Shown: positions 50,171 through 60,448, counted from the first letter of the stretch. The stretch is 64,000 bases of DNA from UBA6220 sp041651335 (GCA_041651335.1 JBAZJL010000002.1:52988-116987); one strand, 5' to 3'. Notes: generated by a model not told the origin, from the sequence alone. Translations and numbers: made by a program.

Positions 50171-51214
50171 ATGAAAATTAAAATCCCCCATACTTTAAAA
50201 ATAATTTTACCCATTATTGGCTGGGTGGGGTTGTGCAGTTTTTTTGCTGGAGTTTTGATTGTAACTACGGCCCAATTTGATACTCCCAATGCTTTGTTAT
50301 TTTTTTTATTTTTTGTTTTAACGATTTTAAGCGCTACTGCTCTATTTGTTCTATTAAGAATGGGGGATATTGGCTTGGGATCAAAAGAAACAAACATCAT
50401 TAATGAAAATATAAAATCAGGAATTTTGAAAAATGGTTTAAATTTGGAAGAGACCAAAGAAACTTTTTATTATTTAGTCCATTTTTGTCGAACCAATTTT
50501 CTTTCAATTATTTGGGGGGGATTGATTATCACGATAATAACAGGGATAGTGATGAGAATTTTTACCAATATTTGCCCTAGCGATGTTTTAATAATTTTTT
50601 CTGGTGGCGCGGTGGCTACAGTTTTGTCTGCGGTTTTTGCTTCTTTTTATTCTGAACAGGCAAATTTTTCAATAATTAAAATAATAAGAAAAAAAATTAT
50701 TGAAGCCGAAGACGAAGTTCCAGATATAAATTTTGATAGCATTGCTTCAAAGTTTTATTTTTTATTTGTTTTTCCGATCGTTACCACAATTATTGTTTTG
50801 GTTTGCGTTTTTCCTTTTAGTGCTAATATTGCCTTTCTCTCTGTTTCGGGAATTATTATGGTTTTGATTATTGATCGGATTTTGTTTGCTTATATTTCTA
50901 AGTCATTTTTTGAGGCCGAAGAATTTATTAAAGGTGTTTCTCAGGGAGAGCAAAAGATTTTTGCCACTGGCAGCGTTGATAAAGAATTTGTTGACTTGAT
51001 TAATGCTCTTAATAAAACAGGAAAAGAAACTTTGATCTTAAAAAAACAATTTGAAGAAACAAAAAAAGAAATGGAAGATCGAATGGCTGAACTAGAAAAA
51101 TTTTTTGATTTAACCGTTAATCGAGAAATAAGAATGGTAGAATTAAAAAAACAATTTCAATCTTTAAAAGAAAAACAAATAAAGAAAAAAACTTTGAAGA
51201 AGTCGAATTCTTAA
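50171..51214 (+). CDS. Membrane protein with coiled-coil tail resembling a kinase-less sensor
   Basis: 347 residues. Two hydrophobic helices (about 10-33 and 40-62), a soluble loop, four more (about 113-135, 142-160, 197-215, 220-240), then a HAMP-like segment and a long coiled coil with the stretch AELEKFFDLTVNREIRMVELKKQF, a linker found next to sensor-kinase domains. The protein ends soon after, in KKKTLKKSNS, with no kinase, cyclase or GGDEF domain. It may pass a signal to a separate partner. No named family recognised. Confidence 0.6.
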   Translation: MKIKIPHTLKIILPIIGWVGLCSFFAGVLIVTTAQFDTPNALLFFLFFVLTILSATALFVLLRMGDIGLGSKETNIINENIKSGILKNGLNLEETKETFYYLVHFCRTNFLSIIWGGLIITIITGIVMRIFTNICPSDVLIIFSGGAVATVLSAVFASFYSEQANFSIIKIIRKKIIEAEDEVPDINFDSIASKFYFLFVFPIVTTIIVLVCVFPFSANIAFLSVSGIIMVLIIDRILFAYISKSFFEAEEFIKGVSQGEQKIFATGSVDKEFVDLINALNKTGKETLILKKQFEETKKEMEDRMAELEKFFDLTVNREIRMVELKKQFQSLKEKQIKKKTLKKSNS

Positions 51215-51242
51215 TTCCGTTTTTTTCGCTTGATTTAAGAAA

Positions 51243-52520
51243 ATGAAAAAAAAGAAATATAAAAAAATTGTTTTAAAAAACGGGCTGAGAGTGATAATTG
51301 CGCCTCAAAAAGAAACAAAAGCAGCTACTGTTTTGGTTTTGGTTGGCACAGGATCAAAATATGAAAAAAAAGAAAATTCTGGTGTTTCCCATTTTTTAGA
51401 ACATGGTTTTTTTCTAGGCACAAAAAAATTTAAAAATCAGATTGAAATCAGCAAAGTTTTAGATGAAATCGGATCTTTTTATAATGCTTTTACCGGAGAA
51501 GAGAATACTGGTTTTTATGTGTTGGCCGCGGCCAACCATGTGGAAAAAATAATTGATTGGATCTCGGAAATATTTTTTAATTCTCTTTTTTCTCCCAAAG
51601 TTATTGAAAAAGAAAAAGGGGTAATTATCAGCGAAATCAATATGTTTTTGGATAACCCCAAAAGACATATTTATGATATTTGGAAAGATTTGCTTTATGG
51701 GGATCAGCCGGCTGGTTGGGATATCGCCGGCACAATCGATTCTGTTTCTCAAATGACCAGAAAAGATATTTTAGATTATTTTTATTCTCAATATGTAGCG
51801 AAAAACACTGTTATCTGTGTGGCGGGAAATATAAAAGAAAACAAAATTTTAAAGAAAATTAAAAAAAGTTTTTCGAAAATAAAACAAGGCGATTTTAAAC
51901 AAAAAGAGCTAGTGAAGGAAAAACAAGATAGTCCTCAAATTAAAATTGAATATAAGGATATTGAGCAGGCGAATATTGCCTTAGGGGTCAGGGCTTATAA
52001 TATTTTTCATAAAAAAAAATACGCTCTTCAAATATTATCTTTGATTTTGGGGGGAATGATGAGTTCTCGTATTTTTAGTGCAATTCGAGAAAAATTAGGC
52101 ACAGGTTATGATTCTCAAACCTGTGTCAACTTAGATACCGATACTGGATTTTTAGCTACTTTTGTTGGAGTAGATAAAAATAAAACCGAACAAGTGATTT
52201 CAGCTATTCTTAATGAATATAAAAAAACAAAAACAGAATTAATCAGTGAGTCAGAGTTGAAAAAAGCGAAAAATTATATTAAAGGTCAGGAAATCTTAAG
52301 TTTGGAGTCGTGTTCTTCTCGAGCAATTTTTTATGCTAATCAGGAATTATTTTATCAAGAAATAAAAGAAATTGAAGATATTTTTAAAAAAATAGACAAG
52401 GTAACCGCTAAAGACGTTCAAGCTGTAGCTAAAGAAATTTTTGTTCCAGAAAAACTAAATTTAGCCATTATTGGAAGATTTAAAAAACAGGACAATTTTA
52501 AAAAAATATTAAAAATTTAA
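51243..52520 (+). CDS. M16-family zinc peptidase (processing-peptidase type)
   Basis: 425 residues, one N-terminal and one C-terminal lobe. The inverted zinc motif is SHFLEHGFFLGTKKF (HxxEH) with the distal Glu in EENTGFYV...EKGVIISEINMF. The C-terminal lobe has LGGMMSSRIFSAIREKLGTGYDSQT, the substrate-binding R/Y signature. Related proteins are the PqqL/YmxG type. Cytoplasmic, as no signal peptide is present. Confidence 0.92.
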   Translation: MKKKKYKKIVLKNGLRVIIAPQKETKAATVLVLVGTGSKYEKKENSGVSHFLEHGFFLGTKKFKNQIEISKVLDEIGSFYNAFTGEENTGFYVLAAANHVEKIIDWISEIFFNSLFSPKVIEKEKGVIISEINMFLDNPKRHIYDIWKDLLYGDQPAGWDIAGTIDSVSQMTRKDILDYFYSQYVAKNTVICVAGNIKENKILKKIKKSFSKIKQGDFKQKELVKEKQDSPQIKIEYKDIEQANIALGVRAYNIFHKKKYALQILSLILGGMMSSRIFSAIREKLGTGYDSQTCVNLDTDTGFLATFVGVDKNKTEQVISAILNEYKKTKTELISESELKKAKNYIKGQEILSLESCSSRAIFYANQELFYQEIKEIEDIFKKIDKVTAKDVQAVAKEIFVPEKLNLAIIGRFKKQDNFKKILKI

Positions 52521-52528
52521 TATAAAAT

Positions 52529-53557
52529 ATGAACATCAATACTTCTTTTAAATTAGATATCAGCTGGTCGGTAATTTTTAAAATAGCTTTGGCCGTTGGT
52601 TTGATTTATTTTCTTTTTTTAATAAAAAATATACTTTTAGTAGCTTTGATTGCTTTAGTTGTTTCTATTATTTTTAATCCCGCAGTTTCTTATTTTGAAA
52701 AAAAGAAAATCCCTAGAATTATGGCAGGGATTTTAGTTTACGCTGGATTTTTATTTTTAGTCATTGGTGTGTTTTACGCTATTTTTCCTTCGATTATATC
52801 TGAGACGGTTTCTTTTTCTCAAAATTTTAATGAATATTATCTTCGATATTCAAACAATATTTCCAGACTTGGCTTAAATTCTTTTAATGTGGCTGATTTT
52901 TTAAAAAATAATCCTGGAATTGGAGACAGTATTCTTAATTTTTCTGGAACAATTTTTAAATTTATTTCTTCTTTTTTTAATGTTTTTGTTTCGGTAGTTA
53001 CGACTTTTGTCTTAGCATTTTTCTTTTCAATTGAAACAAGTGATTTTGTTAAAATTTTAAAAAATTTTTCTCCCAAAAAATTAGAAGAAGATATTTTAAA
53101 ATCATGGCAAAAAAGCCAAGAGCAGGTAATGGGCTGGTTTGGGGGGCGGGTTATTTCTTGTATTGCTGTGGCAATAATGACTTTTATTGCTTGTTTCGCT
53201 CTTCATATAAAATTTACAGTTTCAGTTAGTATTCTTTGTGGAATATTAAATCTAGTGCCCTTGGTTGGTCCGATTTTAGCTTCTTTAATCCTTTTTTCTT
53301 TGGGATTATTAAATTCTTGGACAATTGCTTGTTTGATTTTAGTTATTTCTATTATCATCCAGTTTGCGGAAAATAATTTTTTAACCCCGTTTATTTCTAA
53401 CAAAATTATCGGGATTCCTAATTTTTTAATTTTACTTTCTATTCTAATCGGCGGACAATTACTAGGTGCGGTGGGGGCGATTTTGGCCATTCCTTTGGGG
53501 GCGGTGATTTACGAAACATTAAAAAATTATATTGCTTATAAAAAAAATCAGGAATAA
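52529..53557 (+). CDS. AI-2E family (UPF0118) membrane permease
   Basis: 342 residues with about seven or eight helices. The family marks are NPAVSYFEKKKIPR, ILNLVPLVGPILASLILF, QFAENNFLTPFISNKIIGI and GAVGAILAIPLGAVIYETLKNYI. Members are proposed to export AI-2 or act as Na+/H+ antiporters; the sequence does not decide. It is in a tight row with the M16 peptidase and metG. Confidence 0.9.
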   Translation: MNINTSFKLDISWSVIFKIALAVGLIYFLFLIKNILLVALIALVVSIIFNPAVSYFEKKKIPRIMAGILVYAGFLFLVIGVFYAIFPSIISETVSFSQNFNEYYLRYSNNISRLGLNSFNVADFLKNNPGIGDSILNFSGTIFKFISSFFNVFVSVVTTFVLAFFFSIETSDFVKILKNFSPKKLEEDILKSWQKSQEQVMGWFGGRVISCIAVAIMTFIACFALHIKFTVSVSILCGILNLVPLVGPILASLILFSLGLLNSWTIACLILVISIIIQFAENNFLTPFISNKIIGIPNFLILLSILIGGQLLGAVGAILAIPLGAVIYETLKNYIAYKKNQE

Positions 53558-53559
53558 TT

Positions 53560-55029
53560 ATGAAAAAAGTTTTTATCAGTACAGCGATTGATTATGTTAA
53601 CGGAGCGCCTCATATCGGACATGCTTTGGAAAAAATCCAAGCCGATGTTCTTGCTCGTTATCATCGAACAATGGGAGACGAGGTTTTCTTTTTATCTGGA
53701 ACAGACGAAAACAGCTTGAAAAATGTTCAAAGCGCGGAAAAAGCAGGCATTTCAACAAAAGAATTAGTTGAAGAAAATTTTCAAAAATTTTATGCCATGA
53801 AGAAAGCGCTTAATCTTTCTTTTGATGATTTTATTAGAACCACAGAAGAAAGGCATTTCATTGGTGCGCAAAAATTATGGCAGGCTTGCGAAAAAGATAT
53901 TTACAAAAAAAAATATTCTGGATTATATTGTGTTGGTTGCGAAGAGTTTTATAAAAAAGAAGAGCTAACTGAAGATGGATTATGCCCAGAACACCAGACA
54001 AAACCAGAGCTGGTTGAGGAAGAAAATTATTTTTTCAAGCTAACTAAATATGCGGAAAAAATAAAAAAAGCAATCGAGTCCGATGAATTAAAAATTATTC
54101 CCGAATCGCGCAAAAATGAATTTTTAAGCTTTATTAATTCTGGATTGCAAGATTTTTGTATTTCTCGTTCAGCAGAAAGAGCAAAAGGATGGGGGATTGA
54201 TGTTCCTGGCGACCCAAGTCAAAAAATTTGGGTTTGGTTTGATGCTTTGGCAAATTATATTACAGCCCTAGGCTTTGGAAGCAAAGAAGAATCAAAATTT
54301 CAAGAATTTTGGCAGAGCGAAGCAACCAAACTTCATGCCATTGGAAAAGGAGTGACCAGATTTCATGTTATTTATTGGCCAGCAATGTTATTATCAGCCG
54401 GACTTAAACTACCAACAGCTATTTTTAGTCATGGCTATCTTACTGTTGACGGGCAAAAAATGTCTAAATCTATTGGCAACGTAATCGATCCATTTAGTTT
54501 GGTAGAAAAATATGGAACTGATGCTGTGAGGTATTTTTTATTGCGGGAAATTCCAGCTCTTGGAGATGGAGATTTTACTTTTGAAAAATTTGAAAAAAGA
54601 TATAATTCTGATTTAGCGAGCGGGCTTGGAAATCTTTTTGCTCGAACGCTGGCTATGGTAGAAAAATCAGGATTAGGTCAAGATTTTGAAGTTAGCCCTA
54701 ACGAATATACTCAAAAAGAAGTAGAAACAGTTAAAAAAGATTATCGTAATAATTTTATCAATTTAAACGAAACTTTGGCTGAAATTTGGAAGCTGATTTC
54801 CGCTTCAGACAAATATATTGAAGAAGAAAAGCCGTGGACATTAACAAATGAAAAAGAGCAAAAAGAAATATTTTCCAACTTGCTATACGTGCTAAAAAAT
54901 ATTGCGGAGATGCTAAGCCCATTTTTACCAGAAACTGCCGAAAAAATATTATTTGGCTTAAACGAAAAAAATGGAATTTATAACCCTAAAAAAGGGGAGC
55001 CTCTTTTCCCTAGAATCGAAAATGATTGA
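53560..55029 (+). CDS. metG: Methionyl-tRNA synthetase
   Basis: 489 residues. HIGH site: NGAPHIGHALEKIQADVL. A zinc knuckle with a mix of Cys and His is CVGCEEFY...CPEHQTKPE. The KMSKS site is DGQKMSKSIGNVIDP. The anticodon domain (SASDKYIEEEKPW) is complete, and the C-terminal dimerisation domain of longer MetG proteins is absent. It overlaps tatD by 8 bases. It charges both initiator and elongator tRNA-Met. Confidence 0.96.
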   Translation: MKKVFISTAIDYVNGAPHIGHALEKIQADVLARYHRTMGDEVFFLSGTDENSLKNVQSAEKAGISTKELVEENFQKFYAMKKALNLSFDDFIRTTEERHFIGAQKLWQACEKDIYKKKYSGLYCVGCEEFYKKEELTEDGLCPEHQTKPELVEEENYFFKLTKYAEKIKKAIESDELKIIPESRKNEFLSFINSGLQDFCISRSAERAKGWGIDVPGDPSQKIWVWFDALANYITALGFGSKEESKFQEFWQSEATKLHAIGKGVTRFHVIYWPAMLLSAGLKLPTAIFSHGYLTVDGQKMSKSIGNVIDPFSLVEKYGTDAVRYFLLREIPALGDGDFTFEKFEKRYNSDLASGLGNLFARTLAMVEKSGLGQDFEVSPNEYTQKEVETVKKDYRNNFINLNETLAEIWKLISASDKYIEEEKPWTLTNEKEQKEIFSNLLYVLKNIAEMLSPFLPETAEKILFGLNEKNGIYNPKKGEPLFPRIEND

Positions 55030-55813
55030 TACGCACGCTCATATTGATTTTCCGGATTTTAATTTTGATCGAGAGGTTTTGCTTAAAAAGTGTAGCGAAC
55101 AAAACATAAAAATAATAAACCCTGGAACTAATTTCGAAACATCTTCTTCTGCTGTTAATTTAGCAAAAAAATTCAGCAATATTTATGCTGGAGTTGGATT
55201 GCATCCTCAAAACATAAAATCAGAATTTTTAAAATTTGATTCTTTAGAAAAAAAAGAATTAAAATTTGATTATTTTGCTTATAAAAAATTAGCGCAAACA
55301 GAAAAAGTAGTGGCTATCGGCGAGGCTGGTCTTGATTTTTGGAATCAGCCCAAAAGCAAAGAAAAAAGATTGTTAATAGCCGAAGAGCAGACAAAAATCT
55401 TTACTCAACAATTGGATTTAGCCAAAGAATTAAATTTGCCGATTATTATTCATTGCCGTCAAGCCTTTCATCAATTGATTTTAATTTTAAAAAATAATCA
55501 AAATCAAGGCGTAGTGCATTGTTTTACTGGTAATTGGGAGCAAGCCAAAGAATTATTAGACTTGGGTTTTTATTTAGGCATTAATGGCATTATTTTTAAA
55601 TTAGATCTAACCGAAACAATCAAAAAATGTCCCCTAGACAGGATTTTATTGGAAACCGATTGTCCATTTTTGCCTCCTCCAGGATTTGAACAAAGAAATA
55701 GCCCCTTGTCTTTGCCCATCATTGCTAACCAAGTTGCTTCTTTAAAAGGAATCTCTAAAGAGCAAGTATTGGCTTCTTGCTTTGATAATGCTAGAAAATT
55801 GTTTAAAATTTGA
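55022..55813 (+). CDS. tatD: TatD-family metal-dependent deoxyribonuclease
   Basis: 263 residues from MIDTHAHIDF; the upstream open codons lie in metG. The HxH metal site is THAHIDF, followed by GVGLHPQN, the Glu of AIGEAGLDFWN, IIHCRQA, VVHCFTG and ETDCPFL with the closing Asp. All ligands of the TIM-barrel two-metal site are present. It is a 3'-5' DNA exonuclease or a general nuclease in quality control. metG-tatD is a common bacterial pair. Confidence 0.95.
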   Translation: MIDTHAHIDFPDFNFDREVLLKKCSEQNIKIINPGTNFETSSSAVNLAKKFSNIYAGVGLHPQNIKSEFLKFDSLEKKELKFDYFAYKKLAQTEKVVAIGEAGLDFWNQPKSKEKRLLIAEEQTKIFTQQLDLAKELNLPIIIHCRQAFHQLILILKNNQNQGVVHCFTGNWEQAKELLDLGFYLGINGIIFKLDLTETIKKCPLDRILLETDCPFLPPPGFEQRNSPLSLPIIANQVASLKGISKEQVLASCFDNARKLFKI

Positions 55814-55882
55814 TAATATTTTAAATAAATTAATAATTGCTAAATGATTAATGGCGTGTTATTCTAAAACCAAATCAAGGAA

Positions 55883-56089
55883 ATGGAAAAATTAGAAATA
55901 ATATTAATATTAGCAAGAAAATTGCTTTTTGGGCTTACTGTAGGGCTTGGTTTTTTTATGGTTGTGCTTTTTAGCAAGCCTTTAATAGAAAAAGTTTTTT
56001 TAAAGAAAGCTATTAATGATGATTTTTATTATTGGACAGAAATTGCGATTGCAATTATTTTGGGGATTTTAGCCATGATTATTATTTAA
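55883..56089 (+). CDS. Small two-helix membrane protein of unknown function
   Basis: 68 residues with two hydrophobic segments (about 15-33 and 48-68) and a Lys-rich loop between. No family recognised. An AAGGAAATG start context is present, and leuS begins 11 bases after the stop, so it is probably part of the same transcript. Confidence 0.55.
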   Translation: MEKLEIILILARKLLFGLTVGLGFFMVVLFSKPLIEKVFLKKAINDDFYYWTEIAIAIILGILAMIII

Positions 56090-56100
56090 AGAAGAGGAAA

Positions 56101-58515
56101 ATGAAATACGAACCGAAAAAAATAGAACAAAATTGGCAGAAATTTTGGGAAGATAATAAAATTTTTAAAACAAAAGAAGATCCTCAAAATCCGAAATATT
56201 ATGTTTTGGATATGTTTCCTTATCCTTCAGGTCTAGGCCTTCACGTTGGGCACTTTAAGGGCTATGTGGCTACGGATATTATTGCCCGATTTAAAAGAAT
56301 GCAAGGATTTAATGTTTTACATCCAATTGGTTGGGATGCTTTTGGCTTACCCGCAGAAAATTTTGCCATTAAAACCGGAATTCATCCTTCGATTACCACG
56401 GCTAAAAATATAGCTAATATCAAAAAACAGATGCAAATCGCAGGATTAAGTTATGATTGGGAAAAAGAAATAAATTCAACTGATGCTGATTATTACAAAT
56501 GGACGCAATGGATATTTTTAAAATTATACGAAAAAGGCCTGGCTTATAAAAAATTATTGCCCATTAATTGGTGCCCTTCTTGTAAAACCGGACTAGCTAA
56601 CGAAGAGGTGGTGGATGGGGCTTGCGAAAGATGTGGCAGTTTGGTGACAAAGAAAGAAATCGAGCAATGGGTTTTAAGAATTACTGAATACGCCGATCGT
56701 TTATTAAATGATTTGGATTCTTTGGATTGGCCGGAAAAAATAAAAGAAATGCAAAAAAACTGGATTGGTAAAAGCATTGGCTGGGAGCTGATTTTTAAAT
56801 TAAAAAATAAAAAAGAAGAAGTAGCTGTTTTTACTACTCGGGTTGATACTTTATTTGGTTGTACTTATGCGGTTTTGGCCCCAGAACACGATTTATTAAA
56901 AAAATTAATAAATGATATTGAAAACAAAGAGGATGTTTTAAATTATCTTGACCAGGCAAAAAACAAAAGCGATGTTGAAAGAATCAGTGAAGTAAAAGAC
57001 AAAACAGGAGTAGAGATCAAAGGATTGTCTTTGATTAATCCTATTAATAATCAGGAAATAAAAATTTTTGTTGCTGATTATGTTCTTGGGCACTATGGAA
57101 CCGGAGCGGTAATGGCTGTGCCAGCTCATGATGAGCGTGATTTTGATTTTGCAAAAAAATATAATTTGCCGATTAAATATGTGATTAAGCCAAAAGACAG
57201 GGAATTGGATTTTGAGCAAGCTTTTGTTGACGATGGAATTTTATTTGATTCTGCAGATTTTGATAACCTAGATTCTGAGCAAGCCAGGAAAAAAATTGGA
57301 GAAAAATTAAAAAATCAAGGATTGGCCAAAGAAAAAATAAATTATAAATTACGGGATTGGGTTTTTAGCCGACAAAGATATTGGGGAGAGCCGATCCCTA
57401 TTATTCATTGCGAAAAATGCGGAATCGTTCCTTTAGCTGAAAAAGATTTACCTTTAAAGTTGCCAGAGGTAGAAAAATACGAACCAACTGGTACTGGAGA
57501 ATCTCCTTTGTCAGCCATTAGCGAATGGGTGAATGTTTCATGCCCTAAATGTAATGGTCCAGCTAAAAGAGAAACCAACACCATGCCCCAATGGGCAGGA
57601 AGTTGCTGGTATTATTTAAGATATCTTGACCCAAAAAACGAAAAAGAGCTTGTTGATAAAAACAAAGAAAAACAATGGCTTCCGGTTGATTTATATGTTG
57701 GCGGAGCCGAACATGCGGTTTTGCATTTGCTTTATGCTAGATTTTGGCATAAGTTTTTGTTTGATATCGGTGTTGTGTCTACTAAAGAGCCTTTTCAAAA
57801 ATTAAGAAATGTTGGTTTGATTTTAGCGCAAGATGGGCAGAAAATGTCTAAATCAAAAGGCAACACTGTTTCTCCAGACCAAATCGTAGATGAATACAGC
57901 GCCGACACCTTAAGGGTGTACGAAATGTTTATGGGCCCTTTTGACCAGGCAATTGCTTGGAATCCTCAGGGTCTTAAGGGAGTATTTCGATTTTTAAATA
58001 AAACTTGGGATTTATTAATAGAAAGCAAAGAAAATAAAGATTCTTCCGAATTAGTTATTTCAGAAACAGAAAAATTGATAAAAAAAGTAACCGAAGATAT
58101 AGAAAAAATGAAATTTAATACTTGCGTGGCTTTTTTTATGGAATATATTAATTTTGTTTTTGAACACAAAAAAGATTTTGGTAGAGAGGCAATTAAAAAA
58201 TTTATTTTAATTTTTTCTCCTTTTGCTCCACATTTTTGTGAACAAATTTGGGAGCTTTTAGGCAACAATAGCATTTTAGCTTTACAGCCTTGGCCAGAAA
58301 TAAATAATGAATTAATTATTAAAAATAAGATTATTTTAGTGGTTCAGGTGAATGGAAAAGTTAGAGATAAAATTGAAATTAGCGGAGGTATTTCAAAAGA
58401 TCAAGCTTTAGAAAAATGCCAACAAAGCGAAAGAGTTGTTCAATGGCTTAGAAATAAAGAAATCAAAGAAGTAGTTTATGTTCCTGATAAAATAATTAAT
58501 ATTGTTGTTAAATAA
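56101..58515 (+). CDS. leuS: Leucyl-tRNA synthetase
   Basis: 804 residues from MKYEPKKIEQNWQKFW, preceded by GAGGAAA. HIGH site: PYPSGLGLHVGHFKGY. Zn-like CPSCKTG and CERCGS. The CP1 editing domain has VFTTRVDTLFGCTY and the acid in VPAHDERDFDFA. The leucine-specific segment is present (MPQWAGSCWYYLRY). KMSKS: DGQKMSKSKGNTVSPDQ. The C-terminal domain with VVQVNGKVRDKIEI is complete. Bacterial type. Confidence 0.96.
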   Translation: MKYEPKKIEQNWQKFWEDNKIFKTKEDPQNPKYYVLDMFPYPSGLGLHVGHFKGYVATDIIARFKRMQGFNVLHPIGWDAFGLPAENFAIKTGIHPSITTAKNIANIKKQMQIAGLSYDWEKEINSTDADYYKWTQWIFLKLYEKGLAYKKLLPINWCPSCKTGLANEEVVDGACERCGSLVTKKEIEQWVLRITEYADRLLNDLDSLDWPEKIKEMQKNWIGKSIGWELIFKLKNKKEEVAVFTTRVDTLFGCTYAVLAPEHDLLKKLINDIENKEDVLNYLDQAKNKSDVERISEVKDKTGVEIKGLSLINPINNQEIKIFVADYVLGHYGTGAVMAVPAHDERDFDFAKKYNLPIKYVIKPKDRELDFEQAFVDDGILFDSADFDNLDSEQARKKIGEKLKNQGLAKEKINYKLRDWVFSRQRYWGEPIPIIHCEKCGIVPLAEKDLPLKLPEVEKYEPTGTGESPLSAISEWVNVSCPKCNGPAKRETNTMPQWAGSCWYYLRYLDPKNEKELVDKNKEKQWLPVDLYVGGAEHAVLHLLYARFWHKFLFDIGVVSTKEPFQKLRNVGLILAQDGQKMSKSKGNTVSPDQIVDEYSADTLRVYEMFMGPFDQAIAWNPQGLKGVFRFLNKTWDLLIESKENKDSSELVISETEKLIKKVTEDIEKMKFNTCVAFFMEYINFVFEHKKDFGREAIKKFILIFSPFAPHFCEQIWELLGNNSILALQPWPEINNELIIKNKIILVVQVNGKVRDKIEISGGISKDQALEKCQQSERVVQWLRNKEIKEVVYVPDKIINIVVK

Positions 58516-58518
58516 TTT

Positions 58519-60333
58519 ATGTGCGGAATCGTTGGCTATATTGGTTCGAAAAAAGCTTTGCCCATAATTTTCTCTGGGCTAAAAAGATTGGAATATCGTG
58601 GTTATGACAGCTATGGTTTTTGTGTTTTGAACGAAACGCCTTTTTTATACAGGGCTATTGGTAAGATTTCTGATAATTCTGAAAATTTTGATAATATTAT
58701 TGGTAATATTGGAATCGGGCATACTCGTTGGGCAACAACCGGAGAAGTAACGAAAGAAAATGCTCATCCGCATCCAGATTGTAAAAATGAAATTTTTGTG
58801 GTTCACAACGGGATTGTCGAAAATTATAAAGAATTAAAACAAAAATTAATAGAACAAGGGCATTGCTTTAAATCAGAAACCGACACCGAGGTTATCAGCC
58901 ATTTAATTGAAAAATATTTTAAAGGCAATTTAGAAGAAGCAGTAAAAAATGCTCTGAAAGAAATTAGGGGTACTTATGGATTAGCAGTTGTTTCCATGCT
59001 TGATCCTAAAAAACTGGTTGTGGCGAGAATGTCTTCTCCTTTGATTATCGGGGTTGGAACAAATGAGTTTATTGTGGCTTCGGATCCTTCGGCCATTATC
59101 ACTCGCACCAGGCAGATTATAAACCTAGATGATGGCGAAATAGCAGTTTTAACTGAAGATGGATTTGTGATTAGTAAAGAGGAAAAAGAAATGAAAAAAA
59201 AGATTGAAATAATTGATTGGGATATTGAACAATCGGAAAAAGGGGGCTATGAACATTTTATGCTAAAAGAAATAATGGAGGAACCAAATACTATTGAAGA
59301 CGCAATGCGGGGGAGACTGATTCTTGAGCAAGGAAACGTTAAGTTGGGAGGATTATTTTCTGTGGAAGAAAAATTAAGAAAAATAAATAATTTGATTTTG
59401 GTGGGATGTGGAACAGCTTATTATGCTGGTAAAATCGGAGAATATCTTTTTGAAGAGCAGGCAGATATTTCCAGTAAAGCCGATGTGGGATCTGAATTTA
59501 GATATCGTAAGTCTGTTATTAATAAAAATACAGCTGCGATTTTTGTTTCTCAGTCTGGAGAAACAGCTGATACCATGGCTGCTTTAAGAGAAATGAAAGA
59601 AAAAGGAATTTTAACTTTAGGAATAACAAATGTTGTTGGTTCTTCCCAGGCCAGAGAAAGCGATGCTGGAGTTTATACTCGTTCTGGCCCGGAAATTGCC
59701 GTTGCTTCAACCAAAGCTTTTTTAGGGCAATTAACCATTCTGGTAATGATTGCTATTTATTTAGGAAGACAAAGAGAGCTGTCTTTAATTTCTGGGAAAG
59801 AAATTGTTTCTGCGCTGGCACAATTGCCTGATTTAGCCAGAAAAATTTTAAAAAATTCTGAACAAATAAAAAAAATTGCAGAAAAATATAAAGATTATAA
59901 AGATTTTTGGTTTATTGGTCGAAAATATAATTATCCCATTGCGCTAGAGGGAGCATTAAAATTAAAAGAAATATCGTATTTACACGCCGAAGGATCGGCC
60001 GGAGGAGAATTAAAGCATGGACCATTGGCTCTGATTGATGAAAATTGTCCAACGATTGCAATCTGCCCCTCAGATTCTGTTTATGAAAAAATGGTTAGTA
60101 ATATCGAAGAAATAAAGGCTCGTCGAGGAAAAGTGATTGTCATTGCCACTGAAGGTAATGAAAAAATAAAAGAAATCGCGGATGACGTTATTTATATTCC
60201 CAAAACTTTAGAAATGCTTACTCCGATTCTTTCTGTAATTCCTTTGCATTTATTTGCTTATTATTTGGCTTTAAAATTAGGAAGAAACATCGATAAGCCT
60301 AAAAATTTAGCTAAAAGCGTAACGGTTGAATAA
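58519..60333 (+). CDS. glmS: Glucosamine-6-phosphate synthase (isomerising)
   Basis: 604 residues. It makes GlcN-6-P from fructose-6-P and glutamine, the first step to UDP-GlcNAc and the cell wall. The glutaminase begins MCGIVGYIG (Cys2 nucleophile after Met removal) with HTRWATTG and HNGIVENY. The two SIS domains carry VGCGTAYYAG, SQSGETADTMAALREMK, STKAFLGQ and the closing PKNLAKSVTVE. No glmS ribozyme is seen: it follows leuS by only 3 bases. Confidence 0.97.
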   Translation: MCGIVGYIGSKKALPIIFSGLKRLEYRGYDSYGFCVLNETPFLYRAIGKISDNSENFDNIIGNIGIGHTRWATTGEVTKENAHPHPDCKNEIFVVHNGIVENYKELKQKLIEQGHCFKSETDTEVISHLIEKYFKGNLEEAVKNALKEIRGTYGLAVVSMLDPKKLVVARMSSPLIIGVGTNEFIVASDPSAIITRTRQIINLDDGEIAVLTEDGFVISKEEKEMKKKIEIIDWDIEQSEKGGYEHFMLKEIMEEPNTIEDAMRGRLILEQGNVKLGGLFSVEEKLRKINNLILVGCGTAYYAGKIGEYLFEEQADISSKADVGSEFRYRKSVINKNTAAIFVSQSGETADTMAALREMKEKGILTLGITNVVGSSQARESDAGVYTRSGPEIAVASTKAFLGQLTILVMIAIYLGRQRELSLISGKEIVSALAQLPDLARKILKNSEQIKKIAEKYKDYKDFWFIGRKYNYPIALEGALKLKEISYLHAEGSAGGELKHGPLALIDENCPTIAICPSDSVYEKMVSNIEEIKARRGKVIVIATEGNEKIKEIADDVIYIPKTLEMLTPILSVIPLHLFAYYLALKLGRNIDKPKNLAKSVTVE

Positions 60334-60341
60334 AAAATATT

Positions 60342-60362
60342 CCAGGCAGAAGCCTGGTTTTT
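60342..60362 (+). terminator. Terminator after glmS
   Basis: CCAGGC, loop AGAA, GCCTGG, then TTTTT. Confidence 0.9.
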
Positions 60363-60406
60363 GATTTAAAAAAATATTTTGAAGGGTTTTTAAAAAGTGG
60401 GGAAGC

Positions 60407-60440
60407 TTGGCTTTTATTTGCCTATTTTTTATGATAAAAT
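60407..60440 (+). promoter_or_regulatory. Promoter of the oxidoreductase operon, nearly leaderless
   Basis: TTGGCT (60407-60412), 17 bases, TATGAT (60430-60435); alternatively the overlapping extended box TG-A-TAAAAT (60432-60440). The ATG is at 60449, so the leader is a few bases at most. Confidence 0.55.
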
Positions 60441-60448
60441 TTGAACAT

